NCBI GenBank assembly: GCA_019925095.2
Contig: CM034388.1
Span: 30,262,934 to 30,326,933, forward strand
Length of the DNA stretch: 64,000 nt
Origin: Dendrolimus kikuchii
Taxonomy: Eukaryota > Arthropoda > Insecta > Lepidoptera > Lasiocampidae
Reading direction: 5' to 3'
The position numbers and the translations under genes are program-made. Numbering within the stretch: position 1 is the first letter of the stretch; each line of letters starts with the position of its first letter. Below, one piece after another: positions 34,232-45,182 of this stretch. The notes below the pieces were generated by a model. That model saw only the letters and a list, made by a program, of their open reading frames with translations, ran no database searches and had not been told where the DNA came from.

Positions 34232-34524
34232 AAGCAGACAGGCAAACGGCCCACTCGATGGAAAGCGGTTACCATCGCCTATGGACATCCGTGCAGGAAC
34301 AAAGGTGCTACAAATGCGCTGCTGCTCTCTTAAGGGAAACTCGAACCTGGTCACTAATGCCGGAACACAACTCAAGGTTGTTATGGCGACATACTTTAGA
34401 CCAGGGGTGGTAGCCATCCAATCGGGCAAATGCCCTACCACCTGGCTGTGGGTTGTTTTGTCGCCTCTTACGACAGGCCGCCCGGCCGCAGGAGATTGTA
34501 TTCTTTCTCCGTTCCTGCACGGAT
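34232..34524 (-). mobile_element. Family B retroposon, copy 9, rearranged
   Basis: The 3' tail is lost. At 34286-34300 the normal CATTTGCAACACC is replaced by a second ATCCGTGCAGGAAC start motif. A 20 bp identical AT-rich repeat flanks it (34209-34228 and 34544-34563). Confidence 0.8.
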
Positions 34525-34705
34525 AATTAATTAATTAAAAATTAATTCAATTAATAATTAAAAAATAATAACAATTATAAACTGACATAGATATATATAA
34601 TTAAATAGATTATAATAATATAAATTACATATACTTACATGCCAACAATAATAAAATTCCATTTACTGCAACAAATTTTATTTAATGAACAAATAATTAA
34701 TTTAT

Positions 34706-34742
34706 TTTTATTGCAGGAGATCAGCAGACAGGCAGACGACCC
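34706..34742 (-). mobile_element. Family B 3' tail fused to Helitron E
   Basis: Only the last 37 bp of B remain. At the shared word CCCACTC the sequence switches to Helitron E. Confidence 0.75.
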
Positions 34743-34964
34743 ACTCAAACACACAAAAACAAAATCACCAAAATTGGTCCAGGTCATTAGGAGGATTCTA
34801 AAACCCGATCTCAGCGCCACCTACCGTTTCCAACGGGATAAAAAGTATCCTATGTCCGTCTCCTGGTTCTAAGCTACCTCCCCACCAATTTTATGCCAAA
34901 TCGGTACAGCCGTTATTAAGTTATAAATAGTGTAACTAACACGACTTTCTTTTATATATAGGTA
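34737..34964 (-). mobile_element. Helitron E fragment, 3' end lost
   Basis: Matches 20535-20871, including CCTATGTCCGTCTCCTGGTT. Its CTAG end was replaced by the B fragment. Confidence 0.75.
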
Positions 34965-35163
34965 CTAGCTGTCCCGGCAGACGTTGTTCTGCCCTGAAGA
35001 AATAAAATTTAGAACCCGATTGCAGCACCACCTACCGGGTCCAATTGTGAATCTAAACCATCCTCGAATCCACTTGAACACACACAAAAATATTCATTCA
35101 AATCGGTCCAGCCGTTTAGGAGGAGCTCACTGACAACACACGTACAGAAGAATTATATATATA
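34965..35163 (-). mobile_element. Helitron E, single-unit form
   Basis: Starts at CTAG 34965-34968, directly after the previous fragment. Near-inverse of 21985-22192. Confidence 0.75.
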
Positions 35164-35612
35164 GGTATATACATGTGTCAAATACCCAATTCATTTTATA
35201 AACTCGAGTCCGTTATACATTTATTATAACACAGAAAACAAGCTTTTCTGTATTGTCAATAAATTTAGCTACCCTCCAGCTATCTCGCTAATCTTGTTAA
35301 CTAAGTAAATATCACAATTGAATAAGCTACTAAAAATAAACAATAAGATTTGTTCTGTTTGTTAGTTTTGCGCTGGTTTTATTGACTAAACCATAAGTTT
35401 CGATGTCAGCATGAAAGTTCAATAACCAGTGGATCTGTACTAATCTCTCGAGGCGTGGATTGAGTAACAACAACCAACAAATTAAAGGCAGGAGGTTAAT
35501 ATAAATATTTACTAAGTAAACTTTATTGTTGTACAAAGCAATATTAAGAAAAGTAAAACCAGGAACATATCATCAACACGCGATGCGTCCCTATGTCGCG
35601 AGACGCGATTCT
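35164..35612. other. No gene seen
   Basis: AT-rich. The frame at 35330-35536 is not supported. Confidence 0.4.
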
Positions 35613-35930
35613 ATCCGTGCAGGAATGGAGAAAGAATACAATTTCCTGCGGCCGGGCCGCCTGTCGTAAGAGGCGTCAAAACAACCCACAGCCAGGTGGT
35701 AGGGCATTTGCCTGACTGGATGGCTACCACCCCGAGTCTAAAGCATGTCGCCATAACAAACATGAGTTATGTTCCGGCATTAGTGACCAGGTTCCAGTCT
35801 CTCTTAAGACAGCACTAGCGCATTTGTAGCACCATTGGTGTTGCAAATGTCCATAGGCGATGGTAACCGCTTTCCATCCAGTGGGCCGTCTGCCTGTCTG
35901 CTGAACTCCTGCAATAAAAAATAAAAAAAT
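35613..35930 (+). mobile_element. Family B retroposon, copy 11
   Basis: Full length with an AATAAA-rich tail. Confidence 0.9.
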
Positions 35931-35934
35931 AATA

Positions 35935-36104
35935 CCAATTCCTGCAGTCGGACCTCTTGTCATAAGGGGCGACAAAGCAACTAACTATTAGTGTATGCTG
36001 TTATAGCAACCCTGAGTTGTGTTCCGGTTTACTTTCGAGTCTGGCAGTATATTGATAGTACCTCTGGTGTTGCAAATGTTCATGGGCAACGGTAACCGCC
36101 TTAG
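35935..36104 (+). mobile_element. Family B retroposon, diverged partial copy
   Basis: AATTCCTGCAGTCGG, GTTGTGTTCCGG and GGTGTTGCAAATGTTCATGG match B; the central part is deleted. Older than its neighbours. Confidence 0.6.
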
Positions 36105-36650
36105 GTGGAGGAACTAGATCGAATGCTCCTCCGTCTCAAAAGATCTTCCGACGAGGCTATTGTTATACCTCGCAGGCCTAGCCCGGCTACTACCATTGGA
36201 AATTTGTATATATTCTTTGTACGTGTCGGGAATCGTATGCGACTTCAATTTTTTTTTTATTGCAGGAGTTCAGCAGACAGGCAGACAGCCTACTTGATGG
36301 ATGGATGGTTACCATCGCCTATGGATATTTGCAACACCAAAGGTGCTATAAATGCGCTGCTGCTCTCTTAAGGGAGACTGAAACTTGGTCACTAATGCCG
36401 GAACATAACTCAAGGTTGTTATGGCGATATACTTTAGACCAGCGGTGGTAGCCATCCAGTCGGGCAACTGCCCTACCACCTGGCTGTGGGTTGTTTTGTC
36501 GCCTCTTACGACAGGCCGTCTGGCCGCAGGAAATTGTATTCTTTCTCCGTTCCTGCACGGATAAATTATTATACGCTGTGCAATAATATAATTATTGCAC
36601 AGAGTAATCTATTGGCTTGTAAGTGTTCCACTACACGACTTTCCAGCAGG
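36105..36650 (-). repeat. Family T repeat, interrupted by family B
   Basis: 36105-36246 and 36580-36650 are the reverse complement of 44330-44456 plus 45099-45150. It lacks the retroposon found there at 44469-45085 and so shows that empty site. Confidence 0.7.
36249..36562 (-). mobile_element. Family B retroposon, copy 13
   Basis: Full length, inserted in family T. Confidence 0.9.
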
Positions 36651-37059
36651 CTGTCAACTTGTCTGCAGTACTCCAATATACAGGAAGGTTATTTAAGCGC
36701 GTGGAGTATTTTTAAAAGATCTTGAAAAATCATTATATTTGTTTTTTTTTTTAAGTTAATATGTGAGAAGACATTCACTAGCAAAGGCATAAAAATTATG
36801 TTGTCCTCTAACTTTTGAGGGCAACATAATTTTTGAAGGCAATCGCTGGTACTTTATAACTATTAGTTTATTTTAGTTTTTAGAAGTAGGTTAAATGTAA
36901 ACTCACATGTCTATAAAAAGTTAATTTTATCTAAAACTATTTAAAATGTGGTAAATAAAAAAAATCCAGGTAGCAGAACTTTTTCTACTAATTAAAATCT
37001 GCACTACAAATTCTTTAATGGAGCAGAAGCGTGTGAAAACCCCTATAATTCGGCTGCTC
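36651..37059. other. Spacer with an 18 bp-arm hairpin
   Basis: 36791-36835: arms of AAAAATTATGTTGYCCTC around a 7-9 nt loop, one mismatch. Confidence 0.6.
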
Positions 37060-37062
37060 TTA

Positions 37063-37307
37063 AGCTGGGTATCTACTATGTTCACACACGAACTGTGCTC
37101 CGCGCATTTGTAGTAACTGCTTTGATGGAGATGGTATGCGTATCTCCACAAGAAACACGTACGAACAGACTGAGCTCCCCTTTGTATCTGCACAAAAAGC
37201 GCCACCGATTGGAGCGCTGAGCGCTGAGCGCGGAGCGCGCACACACTATGTGGAGCAGTTGCAGGAGCGCGGAGCGCAAATTTTGCTTACATAGTGGATA
37301 CCCAGCT
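37063..37307. mobile_element. MITE with TTA duplication
   Basis: 245 bp. Terminal inverted repeat AGCTGGGTATCYACTATGT (18 of 19) and perfect TTA flanks (37060-37062, 37308-37310). The interior has GAGCGCTGAGCGC-type repeats; frames inside are fortuitous. Confidence 0.85.
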
Positions 37308-37377
37308 TTAGAATTTAGAATGCGTTCCTATTTCGTCAACATATGGACGAATAACATTATAATGACGAGCAATATAC

Positions 37378-37841
37378 TGTTACAACTTGCCCCCCGACAA
37401 AGACAAATTCCACGAAGCACGCTATTACCTGTCGGCATTTGAACCAATTGTAATACCTTTATGATTGTCTTCTTTTGTTTACTTATTTATTGGTTATTGT
37501 GGAGAACAGCCTATTGTACTCGTTTATGGCCGTTTGCAGGCATAATTAGCCAGGTGTGCGGATTACGATACGGGCGGGCACACTTGTATTTGTGAAGTAT
37601 AAAACGACGACAGGATGGATAGAGGAGGCAGTCTAGCGAGAACCACGATCAAGGCGAGACTTGTGTACATTCAATAACCTATATAGTGACGGACTTTGCG
37701 CGTGTTATTGAATCGCGCATTACGTTTGAACTGATTGTGTTCAGTTATATTTGTACCTGTGTTATACGTGTTTGTATAGTTCTAATAAATTCTATAGTAA
37801 TTCCAACGGCATTTTTAATTCGAGTCCTGGAACTCGTAACA
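37378..37841 (+). mobile_element. Solo LTR, copy 3 (Ty3/gypsy-type target)
   Basis: 464 bp, TGTTACAACT...ACTCGTAACA, with perfect 4 bp duplication ATAC (37374-37377, 37842-37845). TATAAAA at 37598-37604 and AATAAA at 37785-37790 give U3-R-U5 order on the plus strand and orient the other two copies as minus. 4 bp duplications are usual for Ty3/gypsy elements. No internal genes remain. Confidence 0.85.
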
Positions 37842-38365
37842 ATACGATAATATTTTTTGCTTTCTCATTTATTACTCATTCAAGATTTGGTTAAAATTTA
37901 TATCACCACGATTTACGGTAAACTAAATTGATTTAGCATCCAATGCAAAAGCATTCTTAGAATGGTTTACAAAAGTAAAACAAGATTTATACAAAACACA
38001 TTAATTTTATTCATTTCATTGTTAGAATAAAGACACTTAATATGTTTATACATATTTCACTTACAATTGCTACTGATAATGCATCGAGCTTCGAGCTTCT
38101 TATAATAGACATCGACTAATAATATGTTAAATTATACACTTAAGATTAATGTACGTTAAATAACAAAGACGAGGAACTCAGAAATGCTTAAATACTGAAG
38201 GTTAGGAACTAAATTAATTAACGTAAACGAATATTATAAGCTTAATTAGCACGTACAATATAAAATTGATAAAACCTCTAATTTAATCTGAGAATATAAT
38301 AGGTACAAATTACATATCGCATACACACATACATACTTGTGTGTCTGTAATGTTATAAGTCAGTA

Positions 38366-40193
38366 AACCGGTTAAAAACTATAACCGGATGTGTTTCAAT
38401 AACATTACTATTGATCATAATGGTGAAAGATTTAAATATTCTATCATATATGATCAAAACAAAACAAATATAAATGGCATTTTTACAGAAGAATCAATAC
38501 CGAATAATTATCATTTTGATGGTTTTAACAAGACCATCACTAACAATATAAAAATAATTACAGAATTCGCTTTTACATTACTCAATAATAAAATATTTCC
38601 TCCTTATGTATTCTTAATATAAAAAAACATGACAGAAAATAAAGTAACCAATAAACCTAAAATGACGAAAAGTGGTATTAACCGGTTGAAACATTAAGGG
38701 GAAGGGCGCAAATGGCCGTCAAAGGCCTTAAAGGTGAAGGCCGCTGCAAATTACGATAACCTACCCTCGTAAATGTACTGAAGTATATATGATAAATTTT
38801 GATATATCAAGTAAAGCAATGAATTTCAAAAACGCTATTAAAATTAGATTCTCTGTGACAAACGCTAAAACAAAGAAAACACTGTTATTTATACGACGCC
38901 TAATTTTTATGTCTCAATGTATGAAACAGTTTAACAGATGTTGATAAAAAGATTTAGGCATTAAACAAATTTTAATATTTTACCTTTTTAAGTTGTGCTT
39001 CATTTGAATACCTTGCAGAATTTAAAAGATACAAATATAAAGTCCAGGATAATAATGGATCGTTATGCAGATACAACTGTGGACGCGGTTTTACTGTTAT
39101 CTTAAAATTTATAGTTTCTGGCCAAAAATATGATTTTAAACTGGTTTGAAATTAACCGGTTTTTACATGTTATTAGTGTTAGTCACAGTTTCAAGTTTAA
39201 TGGGTTCTCAATAGAAAAACAACTATTTAATATTTACTAACATAATCATCTATTTCCTTTACCATAATACGTAACAAAACACTTAGTTAGCATGGCTTTT
39301 ACTTACATTTTAACAAGCGGTTCATAATTTAGCCCCTACAACTTAGTCATGGACTCTTTAACTATATTCCTCCTTTTCCAATTTGTCTAATTCGCAATTA
39401 CCAGGGTACTTATGACTATTTGCGCGTTTCAAACAGGATAAAGGCTCTTTTTTAGGTTTTGAAGTCGAAACATTAGGGACTAAGTTTTTTTTTGATACCC
39501 TGTATTAAAAATAAAAACAGTGTTACCAGCCGTCAAACATAGGCTATTATTTACTGATAAAAGAAAATTTAAGACTGTTGTTGGATGAAAGCTAACAATA
39601 GGTAAAAGATTGTTATTTAAATCTTCACTAACCGGTTTATTCTGTGAGAGATTTACTTTATCTAGATGAGAGCCGTTTCGAATATGTATTTGTATATTAC
39701 AACGACGGAATCGTTGCTTCACTATACGGCTGCGTATGGAAACTGGGCAGCAGAAACTGTTTACAACCGGTTTATTCAATAAAACCTAATTTAAGATATT
39801 AATGTTGTTGAAATTATCTAATCAAAGTTAAAAATAGGAAAAACCCGAAAATAAAAATTCTTATATAGGTAGACCGGAAAGTAATAATTATACTTTTATT
39901 ACAAGCATTTATTTTTAAAAATTATAATTACAATATTTATTAACAACCTATAGTAATTTAGTGGAAATGATTTCAATTCTGGATCGATATTGAGTAAAAT
40001 ATGTGCAGATTGCATTTTAGACACCGTCTTTTTTATATTTTTTGCCAAGTAGATTTGTGTAGGTCGAAAAAACTGATAATCAATAACAGGTTAGTATCAT
40101 AGGTGAGACAATCTTTTTTATGGTTAGTATTGCAATATTTAATAATAATAATAATATTTAGGCTTTAACCGGTTCCAATTCTTATATCCGGTT
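38366..40193. promoter_or_regulatory. Cluster of six AACCGGTT palindromes
   Basis: Exact AACCGGTT at 38366, 38680, 39154, 39630, 39765 and 40167, plus AACCGGAT at 38383 and ATCCGGTT at 40186. AACCGGTT is the known binding consensus of Grainyhead-family factors. Only one other exact copy was noticed in the rest of the window. The host DNA shows no repeat family; the frames at 38389-38622 and 39480-39779 are AT-rich and unsupported. A regulatory role is inference. Confidence 0.45.
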
Positions 40194-40206
40194 TCCATGC
40201 TTTTAC

Positions 40207-40345
40207 AGCAGGAAGGCAGACGGCCCACCTGACGAAAAACGATTACCATCGCCTATGTACATTTGTAACACCAAATGTGCTAGCGCTCTCTAGTGGGCTG
40301 TCTGCCTGTCTGCTGAACTCCTGCAATAAAAAATAAATAAAAAAG
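40207..40345. mobile_element. Family B fold-back remnant
   Basis: 40207-40292 is B 3' sequence on the minus strand; 40293-40345 is the same end on the plus strand, giving inverted CAGACGGCCCAC/GTGGGCTGTCTG arms. Confidence 0.75.
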
Positions 40346-40537
40346 TATTAAAAAAATATTAGATTATAACTAATAAAATACATATGTAAAAGCGAATTGT
40401 TATTCAAATTTTGATGACAATTTTCGAAATTTTCTGGTTTACATTTGCATTTGTTAAGTAATATTATAATATGCTAGCTTGCAAAACTGACGATTTAAGT
40501 CCTTATCATCATCCAGGAATTAATTTTCAGTTAAGTA

Positions 40538-41535
40538 TAGTCCCCGGCACGATTCTTGAGCGGTCACTTTTTTCTACAAACAGTGACATTTTGATCCTTT
40601 TTCGAATTTTTTCACATTTTTGACATTGTATTTATATAGAACTCTGCACTTGACATATTATATATGATTACTGTATAATTCTAGAAAAAAAGTACAATTA
40701 ATGTCTATGAATTGAGTGGATTACAATGTTTTTATTACATACATACATACATACATAACTTCACGCCAGTTTCCTTGCGAGGTAGGCACGAACAACAGAG
40801 CGCCATTTAGGCTTATTCTTACACACCTCACTTGCTTCTTTGACATTCATAACTCTTGTCATGCACCTTCTGCTAGCACACGATCAACTTGATCATGGAA
40901 GGTGTGTCGTGGCCTTCCACGACTTCTGCATCCATACACTTTTGCATTGTATATCTGTTTAGTCATTCTTTTCACATGCCCGAACCACCGGAGCATTCCT
41001 TTCCTTACCTTCACCCCGACACTCTCTTTCAGACCAACTCTCTTTCTTACTTCGGTATTACGAACGCGGTCCGCGAGCGTCACTCCGCAGATTTTGCGCC
41101 GTGATCGCATCTCGACCGCGTTTACTCTACTTTCATGCTCTCTCTTCCATACCCAACTCTCGCTTCCATACGTGAGCGTAGATACCAGCACCGCGTTGTG
41201 TATGGCAAGCTGGACCTTCTGGCCGAGGTTCTTAGCGCCTAGTCCCTACATTCACTCTTCTTTCTATATTAGTGGTTTGTTGTTTTTATTAATTAGTTGA
41301 TTTTCAACTTAATTACTATTTGCATGTGAAAAATAAAATATTATATTTTCATCTAATATTTTTACTAACCATGTTTTTTAAGCAAATAAATAATTTGATT
41401 TGATTTGAAGTATGAGGTACTATCTCAAACTTATTATTGTCCATACGTCGATAAATCTCATTACATTAGCTACGATCAATTCACAAAGTGATCTCTACTG
41501 TTTTGGCGACCGCTCAAGATTCGTGCCGGGAACTA
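40538..41535. mobile_element. TA-flanked MITE carrying a LINE fragment
   Basis: Terminal inverted repeat of about 27 bp (TAGTYCCCGGCACGA, CTTGAGCGGTC) flanked by TA at both ends. About 444 bp without the LINE. TA targets suggest Tc1/mariner or pogo ancestry. Confidence 0.8.
40738..41280 (-). mobile_element. RTE/CR1-type LINE 3' fragment, copy 8
   Basis: Reaches as far upstream as copy 13 but has three internal deletions: about 31 bp near 40865, 13 bp near 40970 and about 37 bp near 41245. The 11 bp TSD TGTTTTTATTA is at 40727-40737 and 41281-41291. Confidence 0.9.
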
Positions 41536-41761
41536 TAATTAGCTATCGATTAACTAGATGTCTATTCAAATTGATAAGTACTTATTAGCATGTCAACTTA
41601 TGTAACTGTATAATTATTTTGAAATTATAAACAAATTAAGAGTATATATATTATCGTAAATGTATTCACAAATAAAAACGTGGTGTTTCGTAATAGCTAA
41701 CATTAATAAGTATTAGTTATGATTATTCATTCCTTTAATAAATAATAATATTAAACACTAA

Positions 41762-42038
41762 TGGCCTTACTTATAATCGTTTGTTAAACTTTAAGAAACT
41801 GCTCAGCAATTGATTACTGAAAATCTTACCCATAAACTCCTCTTTAGTCGAATATTTTGGGTACAACCTACGTTAATCATTCAAATTTCGTTTATCTGCG
41901 CTCCTCTTAGGTAAACAACAGGTAATACACGTTTATAAGTGAAAAAAAAAAGATATTAATTGATTACAGTCTGATTCTGATTGTCTTACTTAAGAGATGA
42001 CAAATCGTTTCTTAACGACATTATTATAAGTAAAGCCG
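41762..42038. mobile_element. MITE U, copy 1 (TAA duplication)
   Basis: 277 bp; ends YGGCCTTACTTATAAT and inverted partner. Perfect TAA flanks (41759-41761, 42039-42041). About 90% like 43916-44168. Confidence 0.8.
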
Positions 42039-42406
42039 TAATACACTACGTGTTTGTTTATAGACTACTTCATAGATATGCAATTTTAAGATATAATTTT
42101 ATTGTAAGTATAATAGAAGTTAATATAAATATTTCCTATAAAAATAACTACAAGTTCATCTATGATCCCAAGTTCAGTAGCTGCTACAATCCTAAAAGAT
42201 ATATTAATGGTAGTTTAATATAGTATTAAATATCTAATATTTTCTAAATTCTATTAAAATTCAATTCTACACGCATTGCTATTTATTAGTAATATTATAT
42301 TATAATTTATTAAAAATAGTAAAAAAAAACAGCACCTTCAAAAATAATTTTAACCTCGTATTTATAAACAATGCTCAATCCTGAGGTGAGATTTAAGGAT
42401 GAAATA

Positions 42407-43145
42407 TGCCAGTCCGTGGCGGGCGCGAGCCGTGTCCGAGCCCCGTACGGCAACATGTTCATATTATACCGAGTGTGCGCCGAGTCATTACATCACCGCG
42501 GTGACTCGGTTACGGACGTAATGTTGTGACTTCTTACTGATTTAACACAAGTATTAATAAATGATCGATTTCTCGCTATCGGAGATGGCAGCTATTGCCA
42601 TTGCCATTGATAAAGAAGAGGAAGCAATAGCAAGAAGAAATTTAAGAAAATCGGGCGTGCACCCTATTTGGAGAAAGCGCCGCTATGAAGGAGAATTTTT
42701 TACCCTATGTAGAGATTTACCTGATGATGAAGTCAAATTCTTTGTATATTTACGAATGTCTAAGGATAACTTTCAAATTTTACTACATAACGCCTGCTCT
42801 TAAAAGACAAAAGACAAAATTTCAGTCACAATAACACCTGCAGATAGATTAGCAGTATGTCACATGTAAGAAAAGAATTTTTCGTCATCTATTATGACTC
42901 AAAAATACATGGTTCCTCCCTAAACTTTCGTCGCTCACTGCTCGGACACGCCACGGAACACCGTTCATGTTGCGACGAGTCGAGAAGGACGCGGGGCGGA
43001 ACCATGCGTCGTCGGGGCACGTCCGGGCCTCGTCCGGGACGCGGACGCCACACGGTACAGCATGAACTGCATCATATAAAATCTTCGTGAAGTTTTGAAT
43101 CCGTGCCTCGTACGGGGGACGGCTCGCTCTCACTACGGTCTAGCA
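42407..43145 (+). mobile_element. Decayed PIF/Harbinger transposon
   Basis: Imperfect 27 bp terminal inverted repeats (21 of 27; 42407-42433, 43119-43145) around a transposase N-terminus and a GC-rich 3' half with CGTCCGGGCCTCGTCC-type repeats. No clear 3 bp duplication. About 740 bp, far shorter than an autonomous element. Confidence 0.6.
42561..42803 (+). pseudogene. Harbinger-like transposase, N-terminal fragment
   Basis: 80 codons from ATG. After an acidic start come GVHPIWRKRRYEGEFFTLCR, then DLPDDEVKFFVYLRMSKDNF and QILLHNACS. The order (W/V)HP-x-W-x-RR, G-E-F-x-x-L, F-x-x-Y-x-RMS and F-x-x-LL is the usual start of HARBI1-like nucleases. The stop falls before the DDE catalytic domain, so the protein is not functional. 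HARBI1-like proteins are around 350 aa. Confidence 0.65.
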
Positions 43146-43339
43146 TGAGCTGATTAAATGAGGCAATATTTAAAGCACATATTTTAAAATAATGTCTGTA
43201 ACAAACATTGCTTGAGTGTGTAAGGATTGTCTCAGTAGAGTCACTATGGCATTATGGCATATGACTAGCAACGCATTATCAATCGATATTATTTTCAAGA
43301 TCTGTGGCCGTATGGTATATTGTTTTAATTTCTACTTCT

Positions 43340-43640
43340 TCAGACAATCAATGTCCACTGCTGGAGGTAGGCCTCCCCAAGTCTGCGCCACATATCCCGC
43401 TGTCTACCGTCTTCCTTATCCAGCCCCTAGCAGCGACCTACACAGGTCGTCGGTCCACCGGGCGGGAGGGCTACGTCGACTGACACGCGATGTCCACTCT
43501 AGGACACACTTGCTTACTGCGACGGACGTGACGGGCCTACTGCCACTTCAACTCGCTAATTTTGTGAGCTATATCGGTTACCTTGGTTTTCTTAAGGATA
43601 TCAATATAGCTTGCTCCATGGCCCACTGAAAGACTTTTTT
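43340..43640 (-). pseudogene. Family H RTE-type LINE end, decayed
   Basis: The minus strand matches 26130-26330 with frameshifts, and the 3' UTR end matches 24905-25000. Confidence 0.7.
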
Positions 43641-43915
43641 GTGGACCAGTCCTACCGTTTGTGTCGTTACAATTACGCGTGAATGATATCCATCCCTAAT
43701 ATCTACTAAATATTAAGCGGATCACACAAATGAAATCAATTTAGCTGAAAAGCACGGAATGGAAAGGTCACGATGGTATTGAATGACATAAATGATTTAA
43801 GTCTATATTTACCAGTCCGGGATCTAGAGGGAGGTCGCAAGCCAGGGACAAGCCCCGGGCGGCCAACTTCGCAGGCAAATAAACAAGTCGCCATTAACGC
43901 TACTTTGAACACTGA

Positions 43916-44168
43916 GGGCCTTACTTATAATCGTTTCTTAATTTTAAAGAAACTGCTCAGCAACTGATTAGTGAAATCTTACCCATAAACTCCTCTTTAG
44001 TCGAATATTTTGGGTACAACCTACGCTAATCATTCTCTTAGGTAAACAACAGGTAATACACGTTTATAAGTGAAAAAAAAAGATATTCATTGATTAGGGT
44101 CTGATTCTGATTCTCTTACTTAAGAGATGCCTAATCGTTTCTTAACGAGATTATTATAAGTAAGGCCG
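43916..44168. mobile_element. MITE U, copy 2 (TGA duplication)
   Basis: 253 bp, ends GGGCCTTACTTATAAT and inverted partner; flanks TGA (43913-43915, 44169-44171). Lacks about 20 bp present near 41885 in copy 1. Confidence 0.8.
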
Positions 44169-44329
44169 TGAGTACTTAAGCACATAAACTACTTTTCAAG
44201 GGGCGCGTAGGCCATCGATGAAGTGGGCAAGTGAAACCCGCTCACATTTGGAGACGGATATCGTGCGTGCGAAAGGGATGAAGCTATATTTGGAAATAAA
44301 TTAAAATATAATGTCCTACACGTCCACGA

Positions 44330-45150
44330 ATGTATATTTGTGAGAAAATAGACTTGTAGTGGAACACTTACAAGCCAATAGATGGCGCTGTGCAATAATT
44401 GAGGTCGCAAACTATTTCGCGTACAAAGAATATATACAAATTTCCAACAATAGTAGACGTGCCTAGGCAGATTCTTTGACCGTGCCCCCCATCACCCGAA
44501 CCCTCTGGTGACGGAAACGGTCAACTTCAAACCCACACCGAACGCTCGCAATGTACTCATTGACGAGCCCGAAGAAATCACCCGTTTCCTCGCGATCATG
44601 AACCCCCCGAGGCTCAGAACATCAGCCTGGCATAACAGACGCCGGAGAGCCCCCGGCTCGGATCCTCTTACACAAAGGTAAGACCCACCAATCACACTCA
44701 CTCACTACAGACACAAGTAGCCATACAAGATTAGCTTAGGCGTGTTGCTGGAGAGTTTCTCACGCCGCTTCTTCTCCTCCAGCTATAACACGTTGCGAAG
44801 CAGTAGTAATGATAGAATAGTTTCGGCTCCGCCGGCGGAGTCGATAATCACTTCAGCCTGTTAGCTTAGCTCATTCAGCCTTTTACGGCTAAATCCCAAT
44901 ATAGAGTCAATCTCCCGCAGCGGTCGAACCGGGGTCGAACCTCACAGGAGGTGCCTCCTCGAGCGCGCTGCTTCCGGGCTGAACGCCTCCGCTCCCACGG
45001 AGTCGGGAAGCCCCCAAAGTCCGGTATCGCTGAAACAGCCATCTGCGGCTATTCAGCTGGGTCCAGCTCTAAAAAAATAAAAATTGACGTGCCTAGGCCT
45101 GCTAGAAACAACTATAGCCTCGCTGGAAGGTCTTCCTTTGAGACGGAAGA
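44330..45150 (+). repeat. Family T repeat, interrupted by a retroposon
   Basis: 44330-44456 and 45099-45150 flank the insertion at 44469-45085; compare 36105-36650. Confidence 0.65.
44469..45085 (+). mobile_element. Retroposon with LINE coding remnant and A-rich tail
   Basis: Perfect 13 bp TSD GACGTGCCTAGGC (44456-44468, 45086-45098) and A-rich tail 45070-45085. 44478-44660 is open and reads NPLVTETVNFKPTPNARNVL, then EPEEITRFLAIMNPP and APGSDPLTQR, resembling the linker just before the RT of Jockey-type ORF2. RT itself is missing, so the copy is internally deleted or chimeric. Confidence 0.7.
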
Positions 45151-45182
45151 GTATTCCATCTCGCTCATTCACCCTATCAGTC

